This document shows, piece by piece, positions 6,225-9,429 of a stretch of 9,429 bases of DNA. Position numbers and translations under genes: made by a program. A model generated the notes under the pieces. That model worked only from the letters and a program-made list of their open reading frames with translations. It searched no databases and was not told where the DNA came from. The stretch is from Gemmatimonadota bacterium (GTDB taxonomy: Bacteria; Gemmatimonadota; Gemmatimonadetes; Longimicrobiales; Longimicrobiaceae), in contig JAHWJV010000105.1 of the NCBI GenBank assembly GCA_019348265.1, forward strand, positions 1-9,429, written 5' to 3'. Positions within the stretch are counted from its first letter, which is position 1. Every line of letters starts with the position of its first letter.

Positions 6225-7259
6225 TCACGGCTCCTGCTGCTGGGAAAGCGGCACGAAAGCGAGCCCGTTGTTGGGGTTCATCGGGATCACCAGCTGGTTC
6301 GAGCCGGCGTCGTAGCACATGGACGCGGCGCTCGGAATGTTGCGGGCGATGAGCTCGGCGGGCGTGCCCGGGCGCATGCGGGAGACGCCGCCCTGCGTGA
6401 CGCTGCTCACGTACTTGGTGCCGTCCGGCATGATGACGAGGCCGTCGCTCCCCGGCTGCGCCGCGTTCTCAGTCTTCACCAGCCGCCCGGCCGGGGAGAA
6501 CGTCAGCACCTCGGCGTTGCCCATGTTGGCGACGACGACGTTGCCCTGCGGATCGAGCGCAACGCCGTTGGGCTGACGGAGCGGCGCCCCCTGCACGAAG
6601 ACCGAGGGCGTGCCGTCCGGCGCGATCTTCCACACCCGCCAGGTCGCCGGGTCCGGGGTGTCGCCGAAGTCGCCGGTCTGGGTGGCGTAGATGGCGCCGT
6701 CGTCGCCCACCTCGATGTCGTTGAGCCAGGGCGCGCCCTCGACGCGGATTTCCCCGGCCGGCGCCCCGGTACGGAGGTCGAAGCGGCGGATGACGGCGAC
6801 GCTCGGCTCGTCCGCACGGGTGCCGCCGTCGCGGTCGGCGACGTACAGCATGCCGCGGGCGATGTCGCTGCCGAAAGGCTCGTTCAGCACCAGCGGCGGC
6901 GCCAGCCTCGGGCGCTCCGCCGGGCTCTGCACCCCGATCCACCGGGCCGTGTGCACCGATCCGTCGTGGTTGATGAACGATACCCAGGCGTCGTTGGCCC
7001 GCACGTTCTGCGGAACGCCGCGGTTGGGCACCACGATCACGCCGCGCTCCGCGTCGTACGAGCAGCTTTCCGCGGAGTAGATGGCGCCGAAGACCTTCAC
7101 GTTCGGCGAGACCGCCTCGAACTCCCGGCCGGGCGTGGGGGCGACCGGCAGGCCGAGCGCATTGCCCACGGAGTAGGGCCGTGGTTCTTCCGGCTGCTGC
7201 GCGGCCGCCGGCGCGGCGAGGAAGCTGATGGCCAAGCCGAGGGACGCTGCTCGTATCAT
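6225..7259 (-). CDS. Exported SMP-30/gluconolactonase-like beta-propeller protein
   Basis: 344 aa from the Met that begins a clear signal peptide (MIRAASLGLAISFLAAPAAA, likely cut at Ala20-Gln21), so periplasmic or secreted. An ATG 17 codons upstream is in frame, but it would bury the signal peptide and lacks support; the chosen ATG has AGGAG eight bases before it (ctcct at 7268-7272 on the plus strand). The mature part has propeller-blade repeats of the type GDDGAIYATQ (about 185-194), PNGVALDPQGNVVVANMGN (about 230-248) and SDGLVIMPDGTKYVSSV (about 271-287). By position, Glu64, Asn180, Asn231 and Asp272 may correspond to the divalent-metal ligands of SMP-30, which would allow lactonase activity; this is inference without alignment. 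An NHL-type binding propeller is the alternative. First gene of the four-gene minus operon and its only exported product. Confidence 0.87.
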   Translation of the reverse strand: MIRAASLGLAISFLAAPAAAQQPEEPRPYSVGNALGLPVAPTPGREFEAVSPNVKVFGAIYSAESCSYDAERGVIVVPNRGVPQNVRANDAWVSFINHDGSVHTARWIGVQSPAERPRLAPPLVLNEPFGSDIARGMLYVADRDGGTRADEPSVAVIRRFDLRTGAPAGEIRVEGAPWLNDIEVGDDGAIYATQTGDFGDTPDPATWRVWKIAPDGTPSVFVQGAPLRQPNGVALDPQGNVVVANMGNAEVLTFSPAGRLVKTENAAQPGSDGLVIMPDGTKYVSSVTQGGVSRMRPGTPAELIARNIPSAASMCYDAGSNQLVIPMNPNNGLAFVPLSQQQEP

Positions 7260-7328
7260 GTGGGGGTCTCCTGGATCTTCGTCATTGCCGCTCTCGTGCC
7301 GCGCCTCCACGCAGGATCAGGGCTCGCG

Positions 7329-7566
7329 GAAAACCTCCCTGGGCCATCGGGCGCGGCGGACACCTTTCTGGGCGGGGCGAGGTCGGGCGGGATCCTGAAC
7401 CGCTACCCCGACGTGCGGCTGGAAATCACGGTGAGCAACCGACTGCGGACATCGTGGCGAGGGGTTTGACGCGGGGGGCTGGTCGGGGGAGGGGATCGAC
7501 CGGAACATCATCACCACACCGCTCTCGGCGCAACTGCGGCTGATCATGGTCGGCGCGCCGGGGCGG
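7329..7566 (+). pseudogene. Decayed LysR-type regulator fragment (effector-binding domain)
   Basis: Three frames read in succession give one LysR-like stretch. Frame one (7329-7445) gives NLP..SGAADTFL, then ILNRYPDVRLEITVSNRL. Frame two (7445-7462) gives ADIVAR. Frame three (7465-7566) gives FDAGGWSGEGIDRN, then IITTPLSAQLRLIMVGAP. This follows the usual LysR effector-domain order: FLxRYPDVRLE, then DIVAxGFDAG, then the segment ending VGAP. Each frame change is explained by loss of one G: at CTG-[G]CG (near 7445) and in AGG-GG[G]-TTT (near 7464). The DNA-binding helix-turn-helix that should come before is missing, since the lactonase-like gene starts at 7259, and the C-terminal third is also gone. 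It lies divergent from the metabolic operon, the usual LysR position, so it may be the remains of that operon's regulator. If the single-base losses were sequencing errors, the gene would still be truncated at both ends. Confidence 0.75.
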
Positions 7567-7690
7567 GCGAGCACCTCGTCCCGCGCGCGGACGGCGGCCG
7601 CGGCCCGAGCCCGCGCCTCCCGCTCCTGCTCGTGCAGCGCTCCACGTGGCGGTTGTCCTCGTAGGTGGCGAGCACCTCCGCACGAACCCG
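7566..7690 (-). pseudogene. Possible relic of a histidine-kinase linker
   Basis: On the minus strand, RAEVLATYEDNRHVER (about 7690-7639) is followed, one base out of frame, by LHEQEREARARAAAAVRARD and then EVLA (7637-7566). The second part resembles the charged helix that leads from a PAS or GAF domain into the H-box of bacterial kinases, which commonly reads RARDEVLA before SHDLRNPL. The expected H-box is absent: the sequence runs straight into the antisense of the LysR fragment. Restoring one base at GAG-CG[G]-CTG (near 7638) would join the two parts. An Arg/Ala/Glu-rich frame can arise by chance in GC-rich DNA, so this is tentative. Confidence 0.4.
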
Positions 7691-7852
7691 TCCCGGGCCG
7701 GGTTCGGATGGTCTGCTTCGTGCAGCGAACATCTCGTTTGCTGCAGGGGCTTCGTCTGAGTCCCCGCCGGTGATCTGCTCCCTCCGGGATAGTACGCCGC
7801 GGCCTGCCCGCAACCGGTCCGCTCGTGTGCCGCTGCCATGCTGCTGCACTCT

Positions 7853-7856
7853 GGAG
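7853..7856 (+). promoter_or_regulatory. Shine-Dalgarno GGAG that favours the GTG start
   Basis: GGAG lies five bases before GTG 7862, while ATG 7838 in the same frame has no purine-rich stretch before it. This is why the shorter start was chosen for the double-PAS kinase. Confidence 0.5.
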
Positions 7857-7861
7857 AAACC

Positions 7862-9429
7862 GTGCACGCACAGGAACTCTCTTTGGCCTCTCCGACCGGC
7901 ACCCGCAGCTCCGCACAGGGCAATACGACTGGATCTGACCCCGCCGCTTCCGTTGCTCCGCACGGGGATCCCCTGCTGAGGCAGGCGGCGATCCTCACGC
8001 AGATTACGGAGGGGGTGATCGTCGCCGACCGCGACGGGCGGATCGCGTTCGTCAACGACGCGGCCCGGCGCATCCAGGGGCAGGCCGTGCTCGGGGTGCC
8101 CGTGGAGGGCTACAGTCAGACGTACCACCTCTACACGATGGGAGGGGAGCCCTACGCGCCGGAGGACCTCCCGCTCGCGCGCGCCGTCCGGGACGGTGAG
8201 ATGATCGAGTGCGCCGAGTGGCGCATCCGCCGCGCGGACGGGACGGAGGTGATCGCCGAGGGCAGCGCTACGCCGCTCTTCGACCCAGCGGGGGAGCAGA
8301 TCGGGGCGGTGCTCACGGTGCGCGACGTTACCGAGCGACACCTCCTGCGGCAGCAGCTGGAGATAGAGCGCGCCCGCCTGCGCGAGGTCGTCATGAGCGC
8401 TCCCGCCTTTGTGGCGGTCGCCCGCGGACCCGACCACGTCTTCGAGCTTGCCAATCCGCCGTACTACCAGCTCGTCGGCCACCGGGACCTCATCGGCAGG
8501 CCCGTGCGCGAGGCGCTCCCGGAGGTGGTAGAGCAGGGCTTCATCGAGCTCCTGGATGAGGTCTACAGGACGGGCGAACCATTCGTCGGCACAGAGATGC
8601 GTATCCTGCTCCAGCGGAAGCAGGGGGGCGCCCCGAGCGAGCACTTCGTCACCTTCGTGTACCTGCCGCTCCGCGAGTCCGACGGGTCCATCTCGGGGCT
8701 CCTGGCGCACGGAGTGGACGTCACCGATCAAGTGCGCGCGCGGCAGCGGATCGAGGATCTCTACCACGAGGCCGAGCGGGCGAGCCAGGCCAAATCGGAT
8801 TTTCTCGCGGTGATGTCTCATGAGCTGCGAACGCCCCTGAACGCGATCATGGGCTTCGGCGATCTCCTGCTGGCGGGCATCTACGGTGACCTCTCGGACC
8901 GGCAGGAAGACCAGGTCGAACGGATCCAGGCGAGCTCCCGTCACCTGACGCAGATCATTGATGAAATCCTCACCTTCACCCGGGCCGAGGCGGGAACGAC
9001 GGAGGTTCGGCCCGAAGAGGTCGACGTACGGCAGGTGGCGGAGGAGACGCTGGCGGAGGTTGCATCCACGGCCAAGGCGAAGCGCGTCGGCCTACGGCTG
9101 GAGACCCCCGCCGCTCCGGTCGTGGTCCAGACCGATCGAATGAAGCTCCGACAGATCCTCCTGCATCTCGTTACGAACGCCGTCAAGTTCACGAAGGAGG
9201 GAGAGGTCTCCGTAGCGGTGCGGACTGACGAGGGAGGCGCCTCAGTCGAGGTGCGGGACACGGGAATCGGCATTGCCCCGGAAGATCTCGAACGCATCTT
9301 CGAGCCGTTCACGCAGGCGGACCAGGGGCTGACGCGGGCGTACGAGGGCACCGGTCTGGGCCTGGCGGTGAGCCGCCAGCTCGCGGAGCTACTCGGTGGG
9401 GAGATTGCGGTCGAGAGCGAGCCGGAGCG
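7862..9429 (+). CDS. Double-PAS sensor histidine kinase (3'-truncated by the window edge)
   Basis: 522 codons are visible and the frame is still open at the right edge. The in-frame stop upstream is at 7790; starts are GTG 7862 (with GGAG) or ATG 7838 (no Shine-Dalgarno, eight residues longer). Numbering from GTG: PAS1 about 44-159 (ITEGVIVADRDGRIAFVNDA, ending VLTVRDVTE); PAS2 about 173-290 (APAFVAVARGPDHVFELANP, GRPVREALPE, ending HGVDVTDQV); linker; HisKA with SHELRTPLNAI and phospho-acceptor His320; HATPase with Asn439 in LVTNAVKF, DTGIGI from Asp466 and GTGLGLA from Gly496. Only the end of the HATPase domain, and any domain after it such as a receiver, is missing. No membrane segments, so a soluble sensor. 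Both PAS types are abundant in signalling-rich soil bacteria. It is not closely tied to the left operon by position. Codon use looks slightly less GC-biased than in the left kinases (more TTT, ATT, GTT), judged by eye. Confidence 0.92.
   Translation, partial: MHAQELSLASPTGTRSSAQGNTTGSDPAASVAPHGDPLLRQAAILTQITEGVIVADRDGRIAFVNDAARRIQGQAVLGVPVEGYSQTYHLYTMGGEPYAPEDLPLARAVRDGEMIECAEWRIRRADGTEVIAEGSATPLFDPAGEQIGAVLTVRDVTERHLLRQQLEIERARLREVVMSAPAFVAVARGPDHVFELANPPYYQLVGHRDLIGRPVREALPEVVEQGFIELLDEVYRTGEPFVGTEMRILLQRKQGGAPSEHFVTFVYLPLRESDGSISGLLAHGVDVTDQVRARQRIEDLYHEAERASQAKSDFLAVMSHELRTPLNAIMGFGDLLLAGIYGDLSDRQEDQVERIQASSRHLTQIIDEILTFTRAEAGTTEVRPEEVDVRQVAEETLAEVASTAKAKRVGLRLETPAAPVVVQTDRMKLRQILLHLVTNAVKFTKEGEVSVAVRTDEGGASVEVRDTGIGIAPEDLERIFEPFTQADQGLTRAYEGTGLGLAVSRQLAELLGGEIAVESEPE

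Larger units (their letters stand above)
7260..7861. other. Gene-poor divergent region with decayed fragments
   Basis: About 600 bases between the divergent lactonase-like gene and the double-PAS kinase. It must hold promoters for both directions, but I see no convincing -35/-10 pair. It carries a broken LysR piece (7329-7566, plus) and a kinase-linker piece (7566-7690, minus), described separately. Bases 7691-7837 have no recognisable coding signal; open frames there look like GC-driven shadows. No tRNA, CRISPR array or insertion-sequence ends were seen. Confidence 0.6.

Noticed and set aside
6207..7469. 420-codon plus-strand open frame opposite the lactonase-like gene
   Set aside because: Most of it is antisense to a gene with a signal peptide and propeller repeats. 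Only its last 45 or so codons carry the LysR fragment, and these are annotated separately.
7738..7800. A possible promoter for the double-PAS kinase (TTGCTG near 7738, GATAGT at 7788)
   Set aside because: The spacing between them is far beyond 16-19 bases and no other matching pair was found, so no promoter is called.
7544..8944. 466-codon open frame on the minus strand opposite the double-PAS kinase
   Set aside because: The plus strand gives clear PAS, PAS and HisKA domains. Only its far C-terminal end (about 7639-7690) shows something possibly real, recorded as the kinase-linker relic.

Overview
The window is a very GC-rich bacterial segment, densely coded with tightly packed genes on both strands. 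The GC-biased third positions, a KaiC-like ATPase coupled to histidine kinases, and further PAS histidine kinases suggest a Gemmatimonadota (Longimicrobium-like) or Myxococcota-type genome. This is an inference from gene style only: no rRNA or other taxonomic marker is present.

Left block (1-3912, plus strand): a three-gene signalling operon. It starts with the 3' part of a two-domain KaiC-family ATPase, cut by the left edge. The next gene overlaps it by 20 bp and encodes a histidine kinase with an N-terminal pseudo-receiver domain. Three bases after that stop comes a PAS histidine kinase. The layout suggests that the KaiC-like protein and the two kinases act in one signalling pathway, comparable in concept to the cyanobacterial KaiC to histidine-kinase output. 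No KaiA, KaiB or response regulator is in view.

Middle block (3942-7259, minus strand): a compact four-gene operon transcribed towards the left block. In transcription order it encodes an exported SMP-30/gluconolactonase-like beta-propeller, an aldo/keto reductase, a RibD-C/DHFR-like reductase and a GNAT acetyltransferase. Gaps are 2, 37 and 0 bp. The content looks like small-molecule redox, lactone and acetyl-transfer metabolism; the substrate is unknown.

Gap (7260-7861): no intact gene. It holds two decayed fragments. On the plus strand is the core of a LysR-type effector-binding domain broken by two apparent single-base deletions. On the minus strand is a piece that resembles the linker before a histidine-kinase H-box, also with a frameshift. 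They meet tail-to-tail near 7566, which suggests a rearrangement junction. The LysR piece lies divergent from the metabolic operon, where its regulator would be expected.

Right block (7862 to the right edge, plus strand): a large histidine kinase with two PAS domains, cut by the window end. In all, three complete or nearly complete histidine kinases and no response regulator are visible, so their partners must be encoded elsewhere.
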